From positions 124,001 through 188,000 of the forward strand of contig CAJQUW010008619.1 in NCBI GenBank assembly GCA_907163375.1: DNA of 64,000 nt, written 5' to 3'. The notes below the pieces were generated by a model, which worked only from the letters and a program-made list of their open reading frames with translations, did not search any database and was not told the origin of the DNA. Each line of letters begins with the position of its first letter. Positions within the stretch are counted from its first letter, which is position 1. The position numbers were made by a program, and so were the translations under genes. This document shows, in pieces, positions 33,293 to 44,729 of this stretch. Origin of the DNA: Prostheceraeus crozeri. Lineage: Eukaryota; Platyhelminthes; Polycladida; Euryleptidae.

Positions 33293-35221
33293 CTTCTGTA
33301 TGCCTAAATATAATGTACACGGGTCTATATTTCAATCCATATATTTGATGTGAAATAGAGATCCGCTTACAGAAGGGAGAGACATCCTGTCTGTATTCTA
33401 CAATACAAAACACTTATGGCTGTGAAGAGCCTCCAATACGCCACAAATAATTTATACCACAGGATAAATTTGCTTTCTTTGGTTTTTCTTTGTTTATTTT
33501 TCATTCTGTACTGCATGCGCTTGAGTCATTAACGTGATTTTCCGCATTTCTTATTCATCCAAAACATTCTCAGAACTTGATTTTGACCCTACCCAAAGAC
33601 CTCGTGTAATCCTGAGTGCTTCGCCGGTTTCTTCGAAGTCATGTGATATAACGACAGCTTGTTGCTGCAATCCTTTCTGAAATCTATTAATCATATGCGA
33701 AAGTGCTTTGTTTAGGAGGAATCAGATCATTTTTCCACAACAATGTTTTCACATAGCATCCGGCAAATTTGAAGACATAGAGATCGATACCGTTTGTTTG
33801 CTAATGAATGCAAGTCTTCCCTCTTTAGTTTTCCAATTAATGAGAGGAACTCGCATGGAAAATCAATATTTTTATTATTATTCAGACAATAATCAAAATA
33901 TTATACTTCCATTTTATATATTCTATACCTGAGCAAGAGGAGCAACGCAGCAGGGCATGCGGTATTCACTATGAGATTCCAAAATTCTGGCATCGCGAGA
34001 ATTATATGATACATAGATGATTTATTAAGAACATGAATTATCCAATTTTCGTCACTTTTCACGTTTTTTCTCTACGTCAGGAAATGCATCGGTTATTTTA
34101 TCACATAGCTGTAATTTTCAAAACGCTTCATTTTTATGACATAGAAATTAAAATTTTGAATTGAGTTGATAAAGACAATTGAATAATATTCTCCTCGTTG
34201 GATAGATTGAACTGTATACTTAAGATATATTTCTCTCAAATTTGCAGTGACTAAGATAACAGATGAATTAAATATATTTGAAACTATACAATAAAATAGC
34301 AATGCAATGGAAATTTGAACTCAAATTTATGCTCGCCCTTAAAGGGCAAATATTTGTCAAATTCATGTTTCTATGTATTCGATGCGTAACTTTTTTCTTT
34401 GTGAATGACAAATATAACATTATTATTATTATTATTGAACGTTTCTATATTATTCAAAATTGTCGTAATCATGTTTCTTAGATGTTGTTGCTTGAAGAAT
34501 TGTTACTTCATTAGATGCACATGTGATGTTTCGCTTGACCTGTCTTGATCACGTAGGTTCTTACGTAGAAAATGGAGAGTATTTAGAACGAATCAGCAGT
34601 GCTCCTAGAGCTCAAATTCTCAGAATTCGGGCTTGGCAAAAATTTTCGTGCTTACCGATAACGACGAAATAGAGTCATAAAGTACAGTTTCTTAGGTAAA
34701 AAAAATACTGGGTTATGATAAGCAAAAAGATGGAATTCCACCTATCGACTGGATATAACATCATTAAATGTAATTTAGTAATCATATTGATGAAAAAATT
34801 GCGAATGATTAGATGGTTTACACGTTAAATACTAGTCAAGAATTAACTATATTTATAAGCAAATTGAAATTGTCTTTCACTGATGTATGACGCGTATGGG
34901 ATAATTCATGCCAACATTTTGAGCAGTTGCTTCATAATTTACATAGATACCATGCGTTTAGTTCGTACACTAAGAGTATTACATTTAGTCGACAGCCATA
35001 CATGAATTGGTATAAGATATTGATTATGAATGTATGAAACATGTTTTACTATTATTCAATGCTTTTTACTTGGATATTAAGACGCATGCGAGACGGGACA
35101 CAATTAGACCAGAAGAAAACTTGACGTAAGAAATAGCGTTGATGAAGAATTGAGAAAACGATAATGTTTTTTTGAGGTGTTATATTTTCGTCAACGATAG
35201 GTGCTCGAATGATGCTAACCT
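33293..35221. other. No gene; one (ATT)n run
   Basis: (ATT)n at 34,410-34,437 may be a LINE tail, but no LINE coding precedes it. The rest is AT-rich without recognisable features. Confidence 0.45.
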
Positions 35222-35975
35222 TTAAGAAAGTGATAGCAAACTCAATACTGTTTTGATTAGTAATGGATTCAAATCCATTAGCAGGCCCACTAGCAAAGCT
35301 AAAATCACCAAAAATACAGATAGTAAGACTAAAGATAATTCGGTCTTCCTAAAATTAAATTTTGTTAATGATCGTTGTTCTCGTAAACTGAAACACCTTA
35401 GTGAGAAGTTTAATCTACCTATCAAGATTGTCAATAAACCAGGAAAGCAATTAGGCAAATTCATTTCGAACTATAATAATTCCAAGTCATGCAGTTGCAA
35501 TATTTGTAAGAGCCTACCCGATAACATGAACTGTAGCACGCGTTATGTTGTTTCTAGGTTTTCGTGTAACATTTGCAGCAAAACGTATATTGGTTCGACT
35601 AACCTCCCCTTCTCTGCGCGCTATCATGAGCATCGCAGATCTATTACTAATCTCGACGGTTCGAATGCTCTCGCCAATCATGTTCTTGTTAATCATTGTA
35701 ATTCTTTGATGACCATTACTGATTTTACCATTGATTTTTTTGACAGTCAGACCGATCCTGTACGCACTAGAATTTCTGAAGCAAACTGTATTGATTTCTG
35801 AAAGCCTGAATTGAATAGGAAACATGAGCTGATGAGCATCAATCGCTGCATATAAAGACTGAAATTTATTATTCTTGTGTTCACCAGCTATATACCCATG
35901 AGTATGTCTCTGTCAGACGAAACGTCGGGTTACTTGTTTTTATTTTAACTACATTACCTCATCCTGCAATAAAAG
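35222..35975 (+). pseudogene. Penelope-like element, GIY-YIG endonuclease end
   Basis: The frame is open from 35,222 to a TGA at 35,799-35,801. It carries the linker and GIY-YIG domain: CSCNICKSLPDNMNCSTRYV, then SRFSCNICSKTYIGSTNL and SARYHEHRRSITNLDGSN. Cys pairs surround the YIG motif, as in Penelope elements. The stop falls within ANCIDF-KPELNRKHELMS, where the protein normally continues, so about 17 C-terminal codons lie after it. The 3' region includes CAGACGAAACGTCGGGTTAC near 35,915, similar to the ends at 14.78 kb and 59.71 kb. No RT domain is present, so this is a 5'-truncated insertion. Confidence 0.85.
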
Positions 35976-36039
35976 AACAGGGAGCAGAATAACTTTTTTT
36001 AGGTGTCCGCAGCGAAACGCTTCAAAACGCCCTGGACAA

Positions 36040-36770
36040 CTGTCACTCTCTCTATCTCGCTTCTTCAGAAGAGAAGATTTTTCCTTTTGAAGATTTTCCC
36101 GTTAATTCTGCCAGCAACTTCTGGGCACGTTGTCGCTCTTGCAATTTCATCTCCAACTCTTTCTCGACACACTTCTCTTCCTCATGTAGCTTTGATAGAA
36201 ATGCACACTTTTTCTGATCTTTTTCAATTTCAATCATCAATTCTTTCTCAAGTGCTTATTTATCTTCTTTTCTTTTCTTCATCTTGCTTCCTCTATTCCG
36301 CCTTCAATTTTGCTTTTGCATGCGCTGATTCCGCAAGCTGAAGAAACCGAGGAGTTATTGGGAGTGTTGGTGGTGTCCAACACTTCACTCTCAGACAAGA
36401 TCTGGAAACGACCAAAGCAGTTATCGTTTCGGAGTTCAGGCTTTGACGCTTCTTCTGTACGACGTCGGAGAGGTTACTGAAAACGCCATCGACATCCGCA
36501 TTTCCATGAGGTAATACCAGAATAGCGAGGACCAATTTTGATAACACAGAAAACTTTCCAGTGTTTTGGATCTTCCTGCAGTATGAGGTAACATGGTCAT
36601 CGGGAGTGTCGCTCGAAGTACTTGATTGAAGAACTTTCACTTCCAACCTTAAATGTGACAATTCCTCTGCAGGAACAGCCGAGGGGGCACCAATCTTTCA
36701 TCAGATCCTCGTTTACGTCCTTCAATTTCAACCACTCGCCATGCCATCGCGATTTTGGTTTCGACATAAT
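36040..36770 (-). pseudogene. hAT-type transposase, C-terminal dimerisation region
   Basis: The minus-strand frame at 36,293-36,661 carries KLVLAILVLPHGNADVDGVF, then SNLSDVVQKKRQSLNSETI and TALVVSRSCL. This matches the C-terminal hAT dimerisation domain (family pattern LPHSNADVERVFS....K..R..L). A further frame at 36,052-36,240 encodes a charged helical tail (EKDQKKCAFLSKLHEEEKCV, then ELEMKLQERQRAQ) after a stop and shift near 36,250-36,295. Codons 36,597-36,770 extend the protein upstream with another shift. The catalytic part is absent, replaced by an RTE fragment on the other strand. Confidence 0.75.
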
Positions 36771-36774
36771 GCAC

Positions 36775-37085
36775 TTTTTGAAGCAATATCCGATGTCATC
36801 GTACGAAATCGACTCAGATGGTTTGGCCACGTGGTGCGAAAAGAGCCCGAAGACTGCGTCACGAAGTGTTGACATGGAAAGTAGAGGGAAGAAGAAAAAA
36901 AGGTCAACCTCGGAAGACATGGAGTGACTCTATTGCCGCTGATCTCAAGCAGATATGGTCTCAAACCGGATGACGTCAACGATCGTCAACGCCGGCGGTC
37001 TGCGAACCACAGCATTGAGACGAATCGTCCAACCCTACGAAGTCGGAGAAAACGGACGTTAAACGCATAAGCATAAGTATAAGTA
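36775..37085 (+). pseudogene. RTE-like LINE, 3' end
   Basis: The plus strand encodes SDVIVRNRLRWFGHVVRKEP, then after a stop KVEGRRKKGQPRKTWSDS, and after a shift KPDDVNDRQRRRSA. These are the terminal motifs of an RTE-type RT. It ends in (CATAAG)n-type repeats, GCATAAGCATAAGTATAAGTAA, split at about 37,064-37,085, equivalent to the (TAAG)n tail at 17.0 kb. The Tc1 copy begins directly after it. Confidence 0.8.
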
Positions 37086-37937
37086 ATTGACAGGCCACAC
37101 ACCAATCGAGAACTTATGTTCTCAGCTTTTCAATGAGCCATTAGACATTTGTATCCGTCATTGTTTAAGGTGGACAGAGGTCAAAATGTGAAAATCGCCA
37201 CTTTCACAAAATCTCAAATTTTAATATGGAAACATGTGAGCATGATAATGAATCAAACACGTGGTGAAAGGGCTTTCTCTGAGCATTCCTTTGATGTATT
37301 ATTCGTCGAAATCGGTTTACTTATAGAGAAGTTATGATATTCCAAATTTATTGCATAATTTACTGAATGTTGTTGAAAAATTGTTTACATCTTTTAGCGG
37401 TAACGAGGTCATTTTCACGCTTTCAATATCGGTGGTGTCTAGACGTCTGCTCTGCAAATTCAAATCAAATTGTTGGATGACCCAGATGAATTGTAAACAA
37501 AGTTTCCATTCGGTTTTGAATTCATCTTATGTAATGATGACCGAGTCAAAGCTTGTGAAAGAGTTTTCTGGACGAAGTTTCTGCTCTTTTGTCAAAAGGA
37601 CAGTCCGAACGGCCAATTGAGGAGTTCAAATCTGAAACCGTCGGTTTCTGCCATAGCAGTGAGACGTTGCCTGAAAAGTGAGAACTTTAAAACTCTTTAA
37701 AATTAAGCCGACCATCAGGGATCGAATTGACCGCCAACTGAAGTGGGTGACATAGCATTGCCAGTGACTTTCTCAATGAAATGAGTTGTTTGGACTGATG
37801 AAGCGTCTGTATGTCTCCGAGATCGCGATAGCCGTTTGAGAGTTTGGATGAAGTCAGGTGATGCAATTCCTGGTCATTTGACATTGCCAGAATCAAGGAA
37901 ACAAAAGATTGCTTATTTGTACTGCGATATGGATGAT

Positions 37938-38400
37938 CATAGAAATTGATAACAATAAAATTGTGGTGTCAGTGGCACAGTGGTTGCATACTTGGACTAA
38001 CGATCTCATGGTCCAGAGGTCGAACCCGGAAAGTGTCATTGGAAGTCGGCAGGAAGGGCATCCGGACTACAAAGCACCACAACGCTCCAAACAAAGTCTG
38101 ACTTAAGTCAGCACCGTCCAAGGCCCCAGTAGGGGTAAAAAGTGACGTAAAATCCGTAAAAAAAACAACTCTAGAATGGAAGTAAAGCTTCATGCAATAC
38201 ACAATAGTGGCACAAAAATCGCACGCATTTTCACTTAGATACACTTGTCGACGACTGTATCATTGGATTAGAATCAGTCACATGTGCAATTACAAGGTTT
38301 TCATTGGTTCTTCATGCCCCAACTTAGTTCCCCCGGATGTGCCGTGACCTTGAGTTAATTTCTATTCTAGTCAACTTCAGATAAACAATCTATTTCTATG
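37938..38400. mobile_element. CATAGAAAT MITE, copy 2, interrupted by a SINE
   Basis: The ends CATAGAAATTG and ATTTCTATG are flanked exactly by the 8-bp duplication TGGATGAT (37,930-37,937 and 38,401-38,408). The sequence is the reverse complement of copy 1 at 15,713-15,965, sharing AACTTAGTTCCCCCGGATGT and GCATGAAGCTT/AAGCTTCATGC blocks, except for a family 1 SINE inserted near one end. It sits inside Tc1 copy 2, so the order of insertion was Tc1, then MITE, then SINE. Confidence 0.93.
37961..38168 (+). repeat. SINE family 1, full length, inside the MITE
   Basis: Box A is in GTGTCAGTGGCACAGTGG and box B in AGAGGTCGAACCCGG. Then come GGAAGTCGGCAGGAAGGGCA, CACAACGCTCC, GCACCGTCCAAGGCCCCAG and an A-rich end. 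Comparing the two MITE copies shows that this sequence is an insertion. Confidence 0.9.
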
Positions 38401-38865
38401 TGGATGATGTATGGCCGAACTGAGCTCCATTTCCTATGGGATAACACGAGTTCCGATGGCTATGTAAAAAATGTGCAAATGCACATTTGCTGAAGCTCGG
38501 TGAGAGTCTATCAATTCTTCCTGGAGATGGTATTTCTCGACGTTTGAAACTTTCTTGAAGTTTTGCTAAGGCAAGAGAGGGGAGTTTAGATCAAGTAGTG
38601 ATCAATAGCCTGATCGAAAGCATGTCTTTCCGGATTCGATAATTGATTGATTGGGAAAATTTGTGAGGTTTTTCTGCTGAGGTTGCGAAAATATTAGTGA
38701 CCACATGTGAACCTACCACTGGCCCTTTTAAGAGCCCTATGGCAGGAAACAACAAACAAAATTATATTTCAACCTTAAATAGTCTGCCGATTAGTACCAG
38801 TAATTGACAGAACTTCATTAAAGTCAGACAAAATGTAAGTGGTAGACTTTTTATGATCATCTGGA

Positions 38866-40237
38866 AAAAGAATGCCTTTGTAATCAATAATCCAGATACA
38901 CCAATTCGTGTAAGGCTATTAATTTTGCAATGTTCGGAGATAAGGTAACATAAAAAGAAGGCGCTGTCTACTTGTCATGAATAACTAAAGTATATCAGTA
39001 CTAAATTGCAATATAATAACATTATTTTGATTGAAAAATTTCGGGCATTATTTATATAGATTTTCGGAACTGATGTCTCAGATTCGGGCATTCGGGCCGA
39101 AATCGGAATACTGAATCAACTAACTCTGCATGAATACATTAAAATTACCTTAAGAATTACATTAGGAGCTCCCTAGCTCCTAGTTCCCTAGTTCAAGTTG
39201 CTGAAAATACATAAAAGATAAGCTATACTATCAAGTATAGTCAAATAGGACTATATTGTAAGAAATTCTAAAGTGCGATATCGAGACAAAGTTTTGAAAT
39301 GTCGGTTAAGAAACTAATCAATAGCCTGGACGCAAATTTCCATTCCAAAACCGCAACCTCAAGCCTTAATTAGTCACAAAATAATAATTATCCAAGTTTT
39401 ATAGAAATACATGCCTTGAATGAATGCTAAAACTTCGAAATTAGAAATCTCCGGAGGCAATTTCATACTAACAACAAAATGTTCAAAAACTGGTGAACAG
39501 CTTATCATCTTTATCATTGAGGATAATCTCTAGGGGAAATACGACAAGAGAATTGAAATTTCTCAGGTATGTCTTCATCGATTCAAGTCTCCGTTCAAAC
39601 ATCAGACATATTCTTTTAAGTCGTTCTAAATTACTGCAATTAGAATGAGAAACGAGGGCAGAAGAAATAGAGGCTCATATTGCATATCCTGGCATTGTTA
39701 TAAGTAAAAATGAATTCACGTGGTTCGCTATCCCTCCAGCAGAGACTATCTTAAGACAACTGCAGCATAACAAGGCTGACAATTCTGTCAATGTCATTTG
39801 AAGCACTCTATGTAAGAAGTCAGCGCATAGCACTGTCAGAAAATAAGCCAATCAAACTACTATAATGTCGCATCTCTGCATTGGATTGCAAATTTTGAAA
39901 GCATTCATGGTAGAATGAATGAAAGATCATTTACATGTTATTATTCCACTTGTAAGTTTTCCACTATAGTTCCACTTGCAGTTTTACCTGCAGCAAGAGT
40001 TCATGAGAATGTGTTATTTAATGAGACAATTTTGATCAATCGAATAATGTTAAATATAATTCCCAGGGATCTCTATTCGGTGCACAAAAATCCGGAAGAG
40101 TTTTGGTGTTCACAGACCACTGCACAAAACCGATAGTCCCTCGGTAAACTGATGCCCGATATACGGGGTGATTCAATTTGTGCTATCTATCAACTAGAAC
40201 CAATCAAATGGTTAATCAAACTCATGGTAGCTCACAG
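38866..40237. other. No gene seen
   Basis: AT-rich, with no recognised feature. Confidence 0.45.
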
Positions 40238-40432
40238 TGGTCTCCATGGCACAGTGGTTAAGTGCTTGACCTAGCGATCTTTTGGTCTAGAGGTCGAGTC
40301 CCGAAAGTGTCACTGGAAGTCGGCAGGAAGGGCATCCGGACAAAAAGTGCCACGACGTTCCAGATGAAGTCGGGCAATATCAGCACCGTTCAAGCCCCCA
40401 GCATGGGGAGCAATAACGTTAAGGCTTCATAG
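40238..40432 (+). repeat. SINE family 1, full length
   Basis: GGTCTCCATGGCACAGTGG (box A), TCTAGAGGTCGAGTCCCG (box B), GGAAGGGCATCCGGAC, and CAAGCCCCCAGCATGGGGAG, then AATAACGTTAAGGC. This is one of the best-preserved copies. Confidence 0.92.
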
Positions 40433-41204
40433 TAGCTTATGAAGCACTACAAACATACAATTAAGAAGCCAGTCGACTAAGGCAGGAAAATAACATGCCG
40501 GTTCTGACTCACAACAAGAAAGTAGTACTTTACGATATGGTTCTATAACTTATATGAGACCTTCATTTCATGTTGGCTACGTCCGAGGATCCATCTGATG
40601 GTTGGTAAAAACCTTAAGATCGTGGAGGACCTTGTAAAAGACATCTTACGACATTGACATCTTATCAATAAATCTTGAAGGTCATCCCTGTTGCTGAGTG
40701 GCCTGCAAACTATAGGATGTGTAATTTCTAGGACTTATGGAATGATTCATTTTGTCATGGTAAAAAAAAACAACTTGTGAAAACAAAATGAATGATTCAG
40801 GTGGATTCACGACGACTCCTTATCAATGCACAAGTGAGAGAATAGCAATTTACAATATACACAGTTCACATCGTTGAATGGTTTACCAAAAATGTGATAA
40901 AACACACGAATCCTGACCTTGTTGTGAGTATAGCAAAAATGCCCTTTTTTCGCCACTTAACATTTGCGATTCCACGAGAAATTAAGCAAGCTGAGAAGAT
41001 ATCTTCACTTCAGTAAATACGAAGAAATGCCAAACGTCATTCATATCAGTAGTTAAGAGGTTTTTAAAGGGGGTTAAGAGGTTTTAAGCATTTTAAGTAA
41101 GTGAAAACGCGAGGAAAGTTAGCATATAAATATCGATTTTCTAGTATTACTTGCATTATATTTAATGCCTTCAATCAGCTCAGATGATAGAATTCGGAAT
41201 TCCT
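40433..41204. other. No gene seen
   Basis: AT-rich, with no recognised feature. Confidence 0.45.
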
Positions 41205-41689
41205 CTATGGAATTGTCACAATGCCATGAAGGTATTGTGTATCGAATGGAATCAAGTCCCAAACACGCACCTGGCTAGACATCAGGCTATCGTGGCGCCA
41301 GTAGATCGTTCTAAACTCACACATTCTTCGTATAGCCAACATTGAGTGTGGAAGGTCATCAGCGATAGCGGCGAATCTCAAAAGATTTTTATTGCCTATC
41401 AAGTCAATGTCTCCTTGCACAGAATTTCGAGTAATTATCCGATTCATACAAGACTGACTGGAATTTCTGTGAATGCGAAATAGAAAGTGTGTATTAGACA
41501 GAGTTCTTTTTCCGAATATTTCGATGAGAGGATAAAGCACGAAGACCGAAGATCTGAGCATTTTCTCAAATTGTGAGATTGTGAAATTGTGTATTTGCCA
41601 TTTGAAAACAGCGTTCCACATTTTCTCAGTAGCAATTAATTTATCGTTTTCCGGGGTGTAGGTTATCAACTATAAATAAACGACGAACG
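41205..41689 (-). CDS. Open frame of about 154 codons, product unknown
   Basis: This is one of the longest uninterrupted minus-strand frames in the window that does not match a transposon family I know. It begins after a possible acceptor (TTTATAG, then TTGATAACCTACACC). It contains LIGNKNLLRFAAIADDLPHS, then RRMCEFRTIYWRHDSLMSSQ, followed by a possible donor (GTGCGTG) at about 41,260. No signal peptide, membrane segment or catalytic motif is evident. It could be a host exon or a decayed transposon piece, or chance. No neighbouring exon supports it. Confidence 0.25.
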
Positions 41690-43111
41690 ATTAGCTTCAA
41701 TGATGCTGCCTCTGTTCACTTATCTCCAATTACGTCCTTCACAAAGGTCAGCTAAACCTCACAAAACCTTTTTACCGTCTCCATAGGCCTATAGCAGTCG
41801 ATTGCGCTTACTTACATACCCACCACAATGGAGAGTCAGACAGTTCTCCGTTCACGAACCTTTGATCGCGTCCTTGACTAAGGCCAGATAAACTAAACAA
41901 TGGCTAATTATCGTCTCATTTCGATTGACGATTACTTAACTCCCCCGATTCATCTAATAAAGGTTAAAAAGGACAGTGACCCGGTAAACTGTCGCGCTAT
42001 CATCCAGGGTTTTAAATTACTAATTCAGGCTTGACTGATTCCTATATTGGCTTAATCGGCTACTGAGAATGAAATTGAAATTAAACGAAACAGAAAAGAG
42101 AATACAGCTTCACCTACAGAAAAGAGAAGACAGCTTCACCTACAGCAAATTTCATGGCGGCGATTAGTGATTATTGAATGAAATGTTCAATTACATAAAT
42201 TCACATGACAATCGATGTCATCAATTTTCTAATTTGTTCTTTCTTTTAATTACTGTAATAGTTTATTGTTAATTCCATCTGACAAATGCTGTCAGACCTC
42301 TTAAAACATCTGGAAGATGATAAAAAAATCAAGTCATGATATTGTGCACCGAACTAAATACAGTTCAACTTCAGGCGTACAGAAGCATTCAATAGTTTCT
42401 ACTAAAACACCTAAGTGTTACACCAATGCGCATTCATTAAAACTATAAATCACTGATTCGGATAGGTTGAATCCAAAACAAGTAATGCCTTGCAAGAAAC
42501 CATGACATCAAACATTTGTTTCAAAATCACACTGTATAGTGTCATTGAAAATCAGTCTAATTGTTATGGATCTCAGATGTCATGCATTTACGTAAAAATT
42601 CTGACGTCAAATTGGGAAACCTAGCAAAGACATGCTTCCTACTTCAAAGTAACTTATTTTAGCAATATTCAAAAGACATGTTTCGCTGAGGTGGGCAGTC
42701 TGCACAACCTCTAGAATTTGAAAATAGATTTTCTGTTTAATTATTGTCTTTTAACTGACGCATCAAAAATGAGCAGAAGATTTTGTCAGATTGATTGTCA
42801 GATTTTCGGTGAAATTATGCATAATTTTAGAACCATGATTTCTTCTCATAGCTCTCCGAACTGAAGTCACTTTGGAGCGACGATGGACAAATTATTTCAT
42901 TGAGAAGGTGTGTTAGTGTACTACCACAGGAGGAGAAATGGCTTAGTTCACTTCAATCTTATGTCATATTTCCAGGAGCATGTTGCGATGAAATGCTGTA
43001 TAGATGCATTCATAATGCTGTGTGAATCCCGCAATTCGACATCTCGTGAAATATGACACAATGAGTGATCGAATACTTTAATCTGGAAATTCTAATCCCA
43101 TTTGATATTGA
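41690..43111. other. No gene; one 26-bp tandem duplication
   Basis: CAGAAAAGAGAATACAGCTT plus CACCTA (42,091-42,116) is repeated once at 42,117-42,142 with a single difference. Otherwise unassigned. Confidence 0.5.
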
Positions 43112-43316
43112 AGAAAAAATGATGCTTTAACGTCATTACCCCCCCCCAAGTTGGGGGCTTGGACGGTGTTGACATGGTCAGACTTTAATTTAGAGTGTTG
43201 TGATCTTTTAGTCCGGTTGCCCTTCCTGACGACTTCCCATGACACTGTCGGGGCTCGACCGCTGGACCGAAAGATCACTAGGCCAAGCACTTAACCACTG
43301 TGCCACGGAGACCACC
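43112..43316 (-). repeat. SINE family 1, full length
   Basis: On the minus strand it runs GGTGGTCTCCGTGGCACAG, AAGTGCTTGGCCTAGTGATC, GGTCGAGCCCCGACAGTGTC, GGAAGGGCAACCGGAC, then CCAAGCCCCCAACTTGGGGG, and AATGACGTTAAAGC. The first box is intact. Confidence 0.92.
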
Positions 43317-44089
43317 AAAAAAGTGAGAAAGATAACATAAAACAATTTTCTATGACCATGTAGTTGTCTATTCCCAATATTTCGACTTAGCCTTTATCAG
43401 GGGATACAGAAAAATGAAATTGTACAGAATGTCGCTAAGAAAATTGAAATTAAATTACTGCAAAGAAGAAAGTAGTTTGACATTCAACACGCGGAAGTGG
43501 AAGCGAGTACACTTTCTACACTTTCCCTCCTAGAAGAGGCTTCGTCTTTGCATTCGTTTCGCACTATTCTCTATTCGTTTTAATATTATCTGATAACGAT
43601 GATAACTTATTCGGATTGATGAACTAGAGTCGATCTCAGCTCTGATTTGCGACGAACTTTCGATTGGATTATTTGCTGTCAATGCCTCTTCATTTCAAAT
43701 CAACCAAGAAAGTGCTCCCTCATCGGCGATAAACAACCGCATCCTAATTTATTCATCTCCCTCACTGGATGCAAATTATTCGTCGGAGGATTTCTATCCC
43801 AACCTTGTAAATTGAGGCCAATTTGAATAAGAATAAAAGCAAACAAAGTTGATGTATTTATCTGACAGCACCAAGCAGTTTGAAATTTGCGTGATATCTC
43901 GTTCAGTCCATAGCTAATATTTTCATCCTATTAGGAATATCAGCCATCTGAAGAGGGCTTGAACTGCGAGGGTCTAAAGACACGTTCGGTTGACTACATG
44001 ACGATGCAATAGTTCTGTACAGATTTTGCATGCATCAGCGTAGGTGATTGAGTACGTTTCGATATCTAGAGTTATCTAGATTATGTAGT
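43317..44089. other. No gene; possible retroelement end
   Basis: CCCAATATTTCGACTTAGCC then TTTATCAGGGGATACAG (near 43,373-43,410) resembles a Penelope-type terminal fragment. Nothing else was recognised. Confidence 0.35.
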
Positions 44090-44290
44090 CCAGCAGCCAG
44101 AACGAGCTTCTGCATTGGACGAGGCCGAAAATGAGACTTCTACACAGTAAGTACACGAATGTACCACGCATCAGCTGAGTTCTACCCGGTTCCTCCTCTT
44201 GTCAAACAGGATCAAAGAAAAACACATGCAAATCCAATAGGAAGTAGATCAAACTTTCTAGCAAGCATGAAAATTTCTGATTTTTAATAA
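44090..44290. repeat. Dispersed repeat B, copy 2
   Basis: The GGTTCCTCCTCTTGTCAAAC, AGGATCAAAGAAAAACACATG and AAATCC...GTAGATCAAA blocks match 8,805-8,870 in order and spacing. Confidence 0.55.
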
Positions 44291-44729
44291 GAGCACTAAG
44301 TCTAGAACAAGTGAACCTCCTAATGTCGGCAAACACCATCTCAATTTCCGCGGCCTCAGAATTTCGGAATCTTAGAGAATTTCTAATACCGGAATTGTAT
44401 TCCCTAATACGATATCATTAGACATTGCACATCCCACAAATCCTTGCGTGGCAATGGCTTTAAAAAATTGTCATTTAGAAAGGCAGGTCGGTCACCCAGA
44501 TGTCACCTCCAGTCAGAAGGGATAATGACAGGGTAGTGATTCACTAAATGATGACGGAATTCTTGTACATGAAATAAGAAATCTTAATCAAGTAGGCCTG
44601 CTTCAAATAATCAGTGAAAAAATGTTCTTGTCTGTAGAATAAGCAAGCTTTCTCAGCTTGCATGACAGGTAAACATGCATACTTATACACTACAGCCTAC
44701 TCTAGTCAATGGGTGCTGAAGAACATTAA

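Larger units (their letters stand above)
37086..38865 (+). mobile_element. Tc1-type transposon, copy 2, degraded and interrupted
   Basis: From about 37,116 it aligns with copy 1 from 21,461 on (TTCTCAGCTTTTCAATGAGC, then TGTATCCGTCATTGTTTAAG). The transposase is shorter, with internal deletions (37,545-37,930). The alignment breaks at the CATAGAAAT element (37,938-38,400) and resumes with TATGGCCGAACTGAGCTCC. The 3' end near 38,830-38,862 retains TTTTATGATCATC. The 5' end is cut off next to the RTE tail. Confidence 0.8.

Noticed and set aside
36597-36920. 107-codon minus-strand gene
   Set aside because: Its first half is the antisense of an RTE reverse-transcriptase end read on the plus strand; only the part below about 36,770 belongs to the hAT remnant.
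43373-43410. Penelope terminal repeat
   Set aside because: The resemblance rests on a short TTCGACTTAGCC/TTTATCAGGGG pattern with no protein remnant nearby.
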